From: JBMOMT01 sp049324835
GTDB taxonomy: Bacteria; Chloroflexota; Anaerolineae; CAYNKW01
Assembly (NCBI GenBank): GCA_049324835.1
Contig: JBMOMT010000010.1
Span: forward strand, 62,001 to 126,000
Direction of reading: 5' to 3'
Length of the DNA: 64,000 nt
Below are positions 7,533 through 14,666 of this stretch, piece after piece. The notes below the pieces were generated by a model. The model did no database searches, was not told the DNA's origin, and saw only the letters and a list, made by a program, of their open reading frames with translations. Within the stretch, counting starts at the first letter, position 1. Each line of letters starts with the position of its first letter. A program made the position numbers and the translations under genes.

Positions 7533-8283
7533 TGGCGACCCTTTCTACTAGACGAGCGTAATCTTTGCTGCCGCGTGATTGAGGGGCATATTCGAAAATC
7601 GTTTTGCCGTGAGCGGGGCATTCGGAGAGGTCTACATTGTAGCGAATGGGGGGGAGCACCATCTTTTGAAAATGGCTCACCAGTTGCTGCAATATTTCAC
7701 TGCTCTTGCGCACGCGCATATCAAAAAAAGTGGGCAGAACATATTTCAATTGTACGTCTGTGTGGTACCGACGGACGCCCTGGATAGCTTCCAAAAAATC
7801 GGCCATACCATAGACGGCCAGGGCCTCCATGCTGATGGGCAGCAAGACTTCCTGGGCATAAAAGAGTGCATTCACGTTGAGCACATCCCAACTGGGCGCT
7901 GTGTCCAGGACGACATAATCGTAATCCCTGGCGTTTTTTAGCTTCTCTGAAAGAACGTGCTCCGAGCCGTACGGCAGGCTCGAGATCGTTTTCTTGGAAC
8001 GGGCCAACAAACGTCCGCCGGCCAAGAGATCTAGCCTTGGCCGCACTGTAGAGATAGCTTGGAGAAATGGCAGGTCTCTGTCGAGCACTTCATATAGGGA
8101 ATGGGAGGGAGAGGTCCCCAGTGTGCGGGCGACGTGTCCTTGGGTGTCCAGATCCACCAGCAGTACCCGTTCTCCGCGCATGGCCAACCCGGCTCCGAGG
8201 CTTACGGCAGTTGTGGTTTTGCCCACACCTCCTTTGGAATTGCTCACAACGATTCTTCTGGGTTCGCTGTGTTGTGTGCTCAA
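7516..8283 (-). CDS. parA: ParA-family partition ATPase
   Basis: A 255-residue ATPase with a deviant Walker A (K17-G-G-V-G-K-T-T) and Walker A-prime V-L-L-V-D-L-D-T-Q-G-H, the signature of ParA/Soj/MinD ATPases that move DNA cargo on the nucleoid. An ORF extends upstream to 8370, but the true start is probably TTG at 8283: GAGGTGAC lies 5 bases upstream, and a promoter (-10 at 8321-8326) falls inside the longer reading frame. The overlapping downstream RHH gene suggests a plasmid-type rather than chromosomal parAB pair. Confidence 0.85.
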   Translation of the reverse strand: MSTQHSEPRRIVVSNSKGGVGKTTTAVSLGAGLAMRGERVLLVDLDTQGHVARTLGTSPSHSLYEVLDRDLPFLQAISTVRPRLDLLAGGRLLARSKKTISSLPYGSEHVLSEKLKNARDYDYVVLDTAPSWDVLNVNALFYAQEVLLPISMEALAVYGMADFLEAIQGVRRYHTDVQLKYVLPTFFDMRVRKSSEILQQLVSHFQKMVLPPIRYNVDLSECPAHGKTIFEYAPQSRGSKDYARLVERVANDRKR

Positions 8284-8296
8284 GATGTCACCTCGC

Positions 8297-8306
8297 CAAC
8301 ATGTTG
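8297..8306. promoter_or_regulatory. Palindrome CAACATGTTG in the parA leader
   Basis: A 10-bp palindrome lies between the parA -10 box and the proposed TTG start, a natural place for an autorepressor or partition complex to bind. The 12-mer with its next two bases is repeated inverted at 7383-7394. Confidence 0.45.
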
Positions 8307-8320
8307 ACTTGTTTCTCAAA

Positions 8321-8348
8321 ATTGTACTCGTTTTCTCGACGCTGTCAA
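8321..8348 (-). promoter_or_regulatory. Promoter of parA
   Basis: On the minus strand a -35 TTGACA (complement of 8343-8348) and a -10 TACAAT (complement of 8321-8326) are 16 bases apart. It supports the shorter ParA start. Confidence 0.65.
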
Positions 8349-8377
8349 CTCTTGCTGGACGACGAAGCACGTCTGAT

Positions 8378-8406
8378 TTGACGATCCGGCAGATTTGTAT
8401 TACTAT
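8378..8406 (+). promoter_or_regulatory. Promoter of the class V aminotransferase gene
   Basis: A -35 TTGACG at 8378-8383 and a -10 TACTAT at 8401-8406 are 17 bases apart, 57 bases before the ATG at 8464. Confidence 0.55.
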
Positions 8407-8463
8407 GGTGTGGCTTTCGGATGCTTCTCACGTATACAGGCAAAAAGAAAGGACGAATTCCTG

Positions 8464-9627
8464 ATGAAGGGAAGAAAACTCCTCATGATCCCTGGGCCCA
8501 TCGAGTTTGACCCGGCTGTCATGCAGGCGATGGGTGAACCCACTACCAGCCACGTTGCTTCTGATTTCATCGAGGCTTTTGGGCAGGCGCTTGACAGGAT
8601 GTGCCAGACGTGGCTTGCGCCCGACGGACAGCCTTTTGTTGTGGCCGGCTCGGGTACGTTGGCCATGGACATGGCCGTGGCCAATCTGGTGGAACCAGGT
8701 GACAGGGCATTGGTGATCAACACGGGTTATTTCAGCGACCGCATGGCGGCCATCCTGCAACGATATGGCGCCGAAGTGGATCAGGTGCGTGCGCCGGTGG
8801 GTGATCGGCCGTCGATGGCTCAGGTCGAAGCCGCTTTGAGCCAGGCGAACTATAAAGTTTTGACCATCACCCACGTGGATACCAGCACTGGCGTCATTGC
8901 CGATCTCGAAAATTGGGCCAAATTGAGCTGTCAGTGGGAAACGCTGACCATCGTGGACGGGGTCTGTTCGGTGGCGGGCGAAGAGTTGCGGCAAAAAGAT
9001 TGGTGTATCGACGTGGTGCTCACTGCCTCTCAGAAGGCAGTGGGGGTGCCGCCCGGGCTGGCCCTGTTGGTGGCGGGACCCAAGGCCATGGAGGCTTTCC
9101 GGCGACGGCGCTATCCTGTGGCCAATTATTACGCCGATTGGTCGCTCTGGCTGCCTATCATGGAGGCCTATCGGGCCCGCAAACCGGCCTATTTTGGCAC
9201 GCCACCGGTCAACCTGATCTCGGCCCTGAACGTGAGCCTGGGTCAGATCCTGGACGAAGGGCTGGAAACACGTTTTGAGCGGCATCGCCGCATGAGCCGG
9301 GCGATCAAGGCAGCGATCAGGGCGCTGGGTATGGATCAGGTGCCGGTGTGCGATCAAGTGGCAGCCAACACGCTCACCGCACCGCGCTATCCCAGGGGGG
9401 TTGACGCCAGTTTTTTGGGTCATGTTCAGCAGGCGGGCGCGATCCTGGCCGGTGGGTTGCATCCAGAGATCAAGGGCGAGTACTTTCGTATTGGCCACAT
9501 GGGGGTGACGGGCTATGGCGATCTGTTGGCCACCATCGGTGCGTTGGAACAAGGCCTGATGGCAGTGGGTTATGATTTTGCGCCCGGCGCTGGCCTGGCC
9601 GCGGCGCAGGCGATGTTGCTGGACTGA
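8464..9627 (+). CDS. Class V aminotransferase (alanine-glyoxylate / serine-pyruvate type)
   Basis: A 387-residue PLP enzyme of the AGXT/serine-glyoxylate aminotransferase group. It opens with M-I-P-G-P-I-E-F, has the cofactor-binding G-S-G-T-L-A-M near residue 63, the Asp of I-V-D-G-V-C-S-V near 165 and the PLP lysine K191 in S-Q-K-A-V-G-V-P-P-G. Length is normal for the family. The ATG at 8464 is chosen because AAAGGA lies 11 bases upstream and the protein core begins at once; the longer ORF from 8395 overlaps the promoter. It transfers amino groups between small amino and keto acids; the actual substrate pair cannot be read from sequence. Confidence 0.85.
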   Translation: MKGRKLLMIPGPIEFDPAVMQAMGEPTTSHVASDFIEAFGQALDRMCQTWLAPDGQPFVVAGSGTLAMDMAVANLVEPGDRALVINTGYFSDRMAAILQRYGAEVDQVRAPVGDRPSMAQVEAALSQANYKVLTITHVDTSTGVIADLENWAKLSCQWETLTIVDGVCSVAGEELRQKDWCIDVVLTASQKAVGVPPGLALLVAGPKAMEAFRRRRYPVANYYADWSLWLPIMEAYRARKPAYFGTPPVNLISALNVSLGQILDEGLETRFERHRRMSRAIKAAIRALGMDQVPVCDQVAANTLTAPRYPRGVDASFLGHVQQAGAILAGGLHPEIKGEYFRIGHMGVTGYGDLLATIGALEQGLMAVGYDFAPGAGLAAAQAMLLD

Positions 9628-9668
9628 TCGCCGCGACAGACTGGTTGTCTACGACCGGGAGGAAGAGG

Positions 9669-10511
9669 GTGACTCGACCGCTCTCCAGTACTATCTGCCT
9701 GACTTTTGACTTTGATGCCATGAGTGTGTGGCTGGGAAGTTATCCGCGTGTGACACCGGCCATGCTCTCGCGTGGCGAGTTTGGAGCCAGTGTGGCCGTG
9801 CCGCGCATTTTGGAACTCTTGGGGCGATACGGTATCCGGGCCACGTTTTTCACGCCGGGCCACACTGTCGAATCGTTTCCAGAGGTTGTCGAGACCATCC
9901 TCGCCGCCGGGCACGAGCTGGGCCACCACGGTTACGGCCACGAAGACCCCAGCAAGCAGACAGCCAGCGAAGAACGGGCCAGCCTGGAACGGGGGCTGGC
10001 GGCGCTGCAAAAGGTGACAGGCCAGCGGCCCTGGGGCTACCGTTCGCCTTCGTGGGATTACAGCGAGGCGACCCTGCCGCTGCTGCTGGAATATGGCTTT
10101 GTTTACGATTCCAGCCTCTTTGCCGGCGACTTTTATCCCTACCGGCCCCGGCTGGGCGATGTGGTGAGCAAAGATCGGCCTCTTGAGCGCGGCCAACCGG
10201 CCTCTATCTGGGAGTTTCCGGTGCATTTTTCCCTGGACGATTGGCCGCACTTTACCTTCAATTTCGATCCGTACCGCATGGGACTTTCAGCGCCATCCAA
10301 GGTTTTGGAAATCTGGGCCGCCGAGTTCGATTATATGCACGCCCATGCTCCCGCTGGTATGCTGACGCTCACCATGCACCCGCAGGTCATTGGGCGGGGA
10401 CATTGTATGGCCATGCTGGAGCGGCTCATCACCCATATCCTGGCTGCCGGCCATGTCCGCTTTGCACGCCTGATCGATGTGGCGCGCGAGTTGGACGAGG
10501 GAGGATCATAG
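9669..10511 (+). CDS. Polysaccharide deacetylase (NodB fold)
   Basis: A 280-residue NodB-family protein. Motif 1 is L-T-F-D-F-D-A near residue 10; the metal-binding motif appears as E-L-G-H-H-G-Y-G-H-E-D; R-S-P-S-W-D-Y is the third conserved segment, and T-M-H-P-Q supplies the late histidine. This sub-group (PuuE/peptidoglycan-deacetylase-like) hydrolyses amide bonds in N-acetylated glycans or allantoin-like substrates. GTG at 9669 is preferred over TTG at 9645 because GGGAGG is correctly spaced 6 bases upstream. No signal peptide is seen, so it is probably cytoplasmic. The convergent GH13 gene ends 32 bases away. Confidence 0.8.
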   Translation: MTRPLSSTICLTFDFDAMSVWLGSYPRVTPAMLSRGEFGASVAVPRILELLGRYGIRATFFTPGHTVESFPEVVETILAAGHELGHHGYGHEDPSKQTASEERASLERGLAALQKVTGQRPWGYRSPSWDYSEATLPLLLEYGFVYDSSLFAGDFYPYRPRLGDVVSKDRPLERGQPASIWEFPVHFSLDDWPHFTFNFDPYRMGLSAPSKVLEIWAAEFDYMHAHAPAGMLTLTMHPQVIGRGHCMAMLERLITHILAAGHVRFARLIDVARELDEGGS

Positions 10512-10543
10512 GCAGAACAGGGGTGCCCGTTTCGCTCGAGCGA

Positions 10544-12190
10544 TCAGATCGCTTCCAAAATCGTGATCTGGTGCGGTGCCAGGGTGACGGTATCGCCCAG
10601 TTTGAGCCGGCTGGGCCAGCCCCCTGTGTCGAACAGGGTTTGCCAGGTTTGGGCCGGCAGGCTGGTTTTTTGCTCCAGGTGCAGGCGGACGGAACGCCCG
10701 CATAGGTTGAGAAGGACCAGCACGGTTTGGGACTCGGTCTGGCGCAGGTAGGCCAGGGCCTGGGCCGGCCGCTCCAGCAGGGGGGTATAGTCGCCGTGCT
10801 GCAGGGCCGGCGTGTTTTTGCGCAACCCGATGAGCCGCCGATAAAAAGAGAGCAGCGAGCCAGGATCGGTGCTTTGGGCAGCGACATTGACGGTGACATA
10901 ATCTTCGTTGATGGGCAGCCAGGTTTGGCCAACGGAGACCGGGCCAAAGCCCGCGTTGGGCGAGTTGGCCCACTGCATGGGGGTGCGGCAGCCATCGCGG
11001 CCTCTGTAAAAGGGCCAGTAGCGGCGGCCTGGTGGATCGACGATTTTCTGGCGGGGGATACGTCCCTGCCGCATGCCGATCTCTTCGCCATAGTAAAGAA
11101 AGGGCGTGCCGCGCAGGGTGAGCAAAAGGGCCGCTGCCACCCGGGCGCGGGCGTCGGTGTGGGCCCCGGCGGCGTGGCGGCTATAGTGCCGCGTGACATC
11201 GTGATTGCTGAACGTCCAGCAGGGCCAGGCTGCGGGAGGCAATGTTTGCTCCCAGGTGTCGATCACTTTCTGGAAGCGGCGGGCCAGCCAGGGGCTGTGA
11301 ACCAGCTCAAAGTTGAACGATAGGTGCAGCTCGTCAGAGCCATCGCCGTAATAGCTGAGCGCCTGCTCCGATTCCACTTCGCCCACCATCATGCGCTCCG
11401 GGTATTCATCCAGCAGGCGGCGCATGGTTTTGAGGGCCTGGTGCGTTTCTGGCCGGTGAATGTTGTACAGGCGATGCTGGCGGTCGTAGGCGCGCAGGCC
11501 GGGCTTGGGCGGGTTGTCGCGCAGGCGCTCGTCTTTGAAATAACGGTCGGCCACATCGAGCCGAAAGCCGTCCACGCCCCGGTCGAGCCAGAAGCGCAGC
11601 GTATCCAGAAGGGTTTGCTCAACCTGAGGGTTACGCCAGTTGAGGTCAGGCTGTTCGGGCAAAAAAGAGTGCAGGTAATACTGGCCGGTGGTCTCGTCCC
11701 AGGTCCAGGCCGGGCCGCCAAAGACCGATTGCCAGTTGTTGGGTTGTTTTTTGGATGCCCTGCCGTCGCGCCAGATGTACCAATCGCGCCTGGGATTGTC
11801 GCGGCTGGCGCGGGATTCGATGAACCAGGGGTGCAGGTGAGAGGTGTGGTTGAGCACCAGATCCAGGACGATGCGGATGCCCCGTTTGTGGGCCTGGCGC
11901 ACCAGCTCGTCGAAATCTTGCATCGATCCAAATAGCGGATCGATATCGTGGTAGTCGCTGACATCGTAGCCAAAATCGTATCCCGGCGAAGGATAGATGG
12001 GCGAAAGCCAGATGGCGTCGATGCCCAGCGATTGAGGGGTGCCATCGTTGAGGTAATCCAGGTGGTCGATGATGCCGCGTAGATCACCAACGCCATCGCC
12101 GTTGGCATCGGCAAAACTGCGCGGATAGATCTGATAGATCACGCCCTCTTGCCACCAGCGTTTGCCCGGCGCCGTATCATCGTGCTTCAT
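10544..12190 (-). CDS. GH13 alpha-glucosidase / oligo-1,6-glucosidase
   Basis: A 548-residue glycoside hydrolase family 13 enzyme starting W-W-Q-E-G-V-I-Y-Q-I-Y-P-R-S-F. The catalytic nucleophile is D212 (G-F-R-L-D-V-A-D), the acid/base E271 (V-G-E-V-E-S) and the transition-state Asp lies in F-S-N-H-D-V-T-R. L-D-L-V-L-N-H-T-S is conserved region I. Length and motifs match intracellular enzymes that cut alpha-1,4 or alpha-1,6 glucosides from oligosaccharides; trehalose-6-phosphate hydrolase is a less likely alternative. AGGAGG lies 5 bases before the ATG at 12190, settling the start. No signal peptide. Confidence 0.9.
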   Translation of the reverse strand: MKHDDTAPGKRWWQEGVIYQIYPRSFADANGDGVGDLRGIIDHLDYLNDGTPQSLGIDAIWLSPIYPSPGYDFGYDVSDYHDIDPLFGSMQDFDELVRQAHKRGIRIVLDLVLNHTSHLHPWFIESRASRDNPRRDWYIWRDGRASKKQPNNWQSVFGGPAWTWDETTGQYYLHSFLPEQPDLNWRNPQVEQTLLDTLRFWLDRGVDGFRLDVADRYFKDERLRDNPPKPGLRAYDRQHRLYNIHRPETHQALKTMRRLLDEYPERMMVGEVESEQALSYYGDGSDELHLSFNFELVHSPWLARRFQKVIDTWEQTLPPAAWPCWTFSNHDVTRHYSRHAAGAHTDARARVAAALLLTLRGTPFLYYGEEIGMRQGRIPRQKIVDPPGRRYWPFYRGRDGCRTPMQWANSPNAGFGPVSVGQTWLPINEDYVTVNVAAQSTDPGSLLSFYRRLIGLRKNTPALQHGDYTPLLERPAQALAYLRQTESQTVLVLLNLCGRSVRLHLEQKTSLPAQTWQTLFDTGGWPSRLKLGDTVTLAPHQITILEAI

Positions 12191-12406
12191 TTCCACCTCC
12201 TGGACAGATGATGCCCGATCATAACACCGACCAGCGGGGATGTCAACGTGGCATCCCTCGCGGCTGTGACGCAGGCGGCGGCTGGCCTTACGAATTTAAG
12301 ACTGGAAGCTGTTTTTAGTTTGCTTCGGAACGGGCTTCTGTGTAAAATAGCTCCCTTCCCTCCCGTGTTCCCCGGTCGGAAATTTCTATTTTGCAACAAA
12401 AAAGCC

Positions 12407-12436
12407 TTGACTAGAACATATGTTCTAGTGTATAAT
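12407..12436 (+). promoter_or_regulatory. Promoter with LexA-type box upstream of FtsK module 2
   Basis: A -35 TTGACT (12407-12412) and a -10 TATAAT (12431-12436) are 18 bases apart. Filling the spacer is AGAACATATGTTCT (12413-12426), extended to the palindrome CTAGAACATATGTTCTAG at 12411-12428. It matches the GAACnnnnGTTC core of Gram-positive-type LexA (SOS) boxes. Repression by LexA and release on DNA damage is the straightforward reading. The rest of 12191-12406 shows nothing else. Confidence 0.75.
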
Positions 12437-12496
12437 AGGGTTACGTCTATCTTGCAGTGCAGGACAAACCTGCGGCGGTCGTTCGAGGTATGGCTG

Positions 12497-13156
12497 ATGC
12501 GCAAAGGATGGCTCCTGGGTTTGAGCATGTTGATACTGGCCGGCAGTCTGGCTGTGGGCCTGGTTTGGGTGTTGATCGGTGACTGGCAGGCCTCGCCACA
12601 ATACCGGACGGCCATGGAATCGCTGGCTCTGAATACGGCGACCAGAATGCACGGCATCAAGATCGTTTTCTGGGCCGGGCTGACAGCCATTGTGCTTCTG
12701 GGGTTGACCGGGCTGGTGGCCGGGCTATTGCGCCTGTTGTGGCGCCGTTCGCGGTTGATCCAGCCTCACGCTTCGGGTCTTTTCCCCATCGTCGAGCGGC
12801 AGGCAGGCGATCAGGTCTACTATCACGATCCCAACCGCCAGTGGGCCGGCGCCGCTGTTTACCGCGCCAACCGTCAAGGCGTCACCGCGCAACAGATCCC
12901 ACCACCCGGCTGGGAAGAGGCTCAACTCCAGATCACCACCCAGGCCCAGGCCGCACAGCTTGCGGCGGCGGCCAGTCAGGGGCGGGGACTGACTGCCCCG
13001 GCCCGCCAGCTCGTGGGGCGGGTGGCAGCTCAGGCCTCACCGCGATCCATCCCCAGCCTGCCACAGGTGGTTGTGCTCGACGAGGCCCACCCCGAAGAGC
13101 GCCACCTTTTGACCGCTCTGCGGCGCGACTGGGATGAGGTTCAGGAAGGCAGGTGA
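12497..13156 (+). CDS. Two-TM membrane protein of the FtsK module (copy 2)
   Basis: A 219-residue paralogue of the protein at 2112-2783. TM segments lie at about 5-27 and 53-76; the shared soluble part contains L-I-Q-P-H-A-S-G-L-F-P-I-V and Q-V-Y-Y-H-D-P-N-R-Q and ends in E-E-R-H-L-L-T-A-L-R-R-D-W. The ATG at 12497 has GAGGT 7 bases upstream; the open frame extends to 12248 but crosses the promoter. The FtsK gene begins 4 bases after its stop. It probably tethers the translocase to the membrane (inference from gene order and TM segments). A LexA-type promoter lies 60 bases upstream. Confidence 0.75.
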   Translation: MRKGWLLGLSMLILAGSLAVGLVWVLIGDWQASPQYRTAMESLALNTATRMHGIKIVFWAGLTAIVLLGLTGLVAGLLRLLWRRSRLIQPHASGLFPIVERQAGDQVYYHDPNRQWAGAAVYRANRQGVTAQQIPPPGWEEAQLQITTQAQAAQLAAAASQGRGLTAPARQLVGRVAAQASPRSIPSLPQVVVLDEAHPEERHLLTALRRDWDEVQEGR

Positions 13157-13160
13157 GGGT

Positions 13161-14330
13161 ATGGCAGTCGCACAGACTCTCTCTGCGGTTGAGATTCGCC
13201 GTTTGGAGATGTTGTTCCGAGGGGTGCGGCAGACACTGCTCAACCGCGGACTGTATGGCAAGGGGCAGGATGGCAGCATCCAGGAGGTGCCCTGGAGGCG
13301 CACTATTCTGCTGGACGAGGTGGGGGCGGTGGTTTTTGAGGTGGATGTGGGCCGGCTGCCGGTGCGGATCGAAAAGCTGCTCAACCCGGAAGTGGCGCAT
13401 CAGATGCAGGCCTCTCTGGGCGGGCGGCGCGTCACGGTGACCAACTCCCAGGGGTTGCTCTTTGGCGTGGCGTTGGAACCGGACGCGCGGCCGCGCCAGA
13501 CGCCTCTGCCGCAACACGTCGTGCTGGATATGGCGCATCGCCCTGGTGGTCATTATCTCATTCCCATAGGTCAGGGGGAGAACGGGCCGGTGTGGCGCAG
13601 TCTGTTGGAGACCGGTCACATTCTGGTGGGCGGTGAAAGTGGCAGCGGCAAGAGCACCTGGCTGCATGCCATGCTGACGGCAGTCCTGGCCGCTCACGAT
13701 CCGTCTGATCTGCAGGTCGCGTTGATCGATCCCAAACAGATCGAGTTTCAGGTTTACCGGCATGCGGCGCACCTGTTTGCGCCGGTCGCCGTGGAGGCGA
13801 GCGAGGCATCACGTCTGACAGCCCGGTTGCTGGCCGAGTTGGACCGTCGACGGCAGCTATTTGCCGGGGTGGGTGCGCGAAACCTGGTCAACTACCATCA
13901 CCTGACGGCTGAACGGCTGCCGCTGGTGCTGCTGGTGGTCGACGAAGTGACCGACATGGCCCTGGAGGCCGGGCTCAAGAGCCCTTTTTACAGGGACCTG
14001 ATCCGACTGGTGAGCAAAGGGCGCGCCTTTGGGCTGGCCGTGGTGCTGGCCACCCAGAACCCCAAAGCCGAGGTGCTCAACACCCTCATTCGGGGCAACA
14101 TGAGCACCCGCATCGCCTTTCGGGTGGCCACGGCCAACCACTCGCGCACGATTCTGGGTCTGCCCGGTGCGGAACAGATCCCACGCTCCGTGCGTGGACG
14201 ATTGGTCGCCAGGCTGGATCGAGATTTGGTGAATCTTCAGGGATTTGATATAATAAACCAACGGATGGCCTCGCATCTGGGTCATAGAGTGGCAGAAGAG
14301 TTTGACTCCACCGCGGGGCCGACAGAATAA
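13161..14330 (+). CDS. FtsK/SpoIIIE-type DNA translocase, short form (copy 2)
   Basis: A 389-residue paralogue of the protein at 731-2122 with the same layout: N-terminal module 1-145, Walker A at 157-166 (G-G-E-S-G-S-G-K-S-T), Walker B ending at 262 (L-V-L-L-V-V-D-E) and A-T-Q-N-P near 298. It stops about 75 residues earlier and lacks the helical C-terminal tail of copy 1, so any sequence recognition by that tail is missing. The start ATG at 13161 follows GGTGAGGG. The operon order is membrane protein, translocase, small protein; there is no S24-like gene. Under SOS-type control it may act on DNA during damage or element excision. Confidence 0.85.
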   Translation: MAVAQTLSAVEIRRLEMLFRGVRQTLLNRGLYGKGQDGSIQEVPWRRTILLDEVGAVVFEVDVGRLPVRIEKLLNPEVAHQMQASLGGRRVTVTNSQGLLFGVALEPDARPRQTPLPQHVVLDMAHRPGGHYLIPIGQGENGPVWRSLLETGHILVGGESGSGKSTWLHAMLTAVLAAHDPSDLQVALIDPKQIEFQVYRHAAHLFAPVAVEASEASRLTARLLAELDRRRQLFAGVGARNLVNYHHLTAERLPLVLLVVDEVTDMALEAGLKSPFYRDLIRLVSKGRAFGLAVVLATQNPKAEVLNTLIRGNMSTRIAFRVATANHSRTILGLPGAEQIPRSVRGRLVARLDRDLVNLQGFDIINQRMASHLGHRVAEEFDSTAGPTE

Positions 14331-14345
14331 CTTGGGGGATGAGGA

Positions 14346-14648
14346 ATGGGATTAGAGGTCTACTATCCGCAGGACATCCGCAACGCCTTGCTGGCCGCCG
14401 AGCAATCCAGTGGCGCGGCATTGCTGGCTGCTATGGAAGAAAAGAGTGAATTCGCCCGCGGTTATCAAGAGGGCTACCGGTCTGCTCTGACCACGATAGC
14501 CCTGGCTTTCGGTTTGCTCCGCCCCGATGGGTGGATGCCCGATGGTCAGAGCCACGAATGGCAGATGGCGTTTTTGCCTGCCGCTGCCCGTTCTGCAGGC
14601 GAGCCAGCAGCTTCCCGTCGTAATGGCAGGAACGGGCAAAGCTCCTAG
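14346..14648 (+). CDS. Small conserved protein of the FtsK module (copy 2)
   Basis: A 100-residue paralogue of the protein at 92-334, sharing M-G-L-E-V-(F/Y)-Y-P, D-I-R-N-A-L-L-A-A-E-Q and G-Y-R-S-A-L-T-T-I-A-L-A-F-G-L. The function is unknown and there are no membrane segments. The ATG follows the translocase stop by 15 bases, with GGGGATGAGGA as a purine-rich ribosome binding site. Conservation of this small gene in both modules is the best evidence that it serves the translocase. The convergent ABC transporter gene ends 18 bases further on. Confidence 0.75.
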   Translation: MGLEVYYPQDIRNALLAAEQSSGAALLAAMEEKSEFARGYQEGYRSALTTIALAFGLLRPDGWMPDGQSHEWQMAFLPAAARSAGEPAASRRNGRNGQSS

Positions 14649-14666
14649 AGTTTTTGTTGCCCCGTT

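Noticed and set aside
7516..8370. ParA starting at ATG 8370
   Set aside because: The extra residues are not ParA-like and cover the promoter; TTG at 8283 has a well-placed ribosome binding site.
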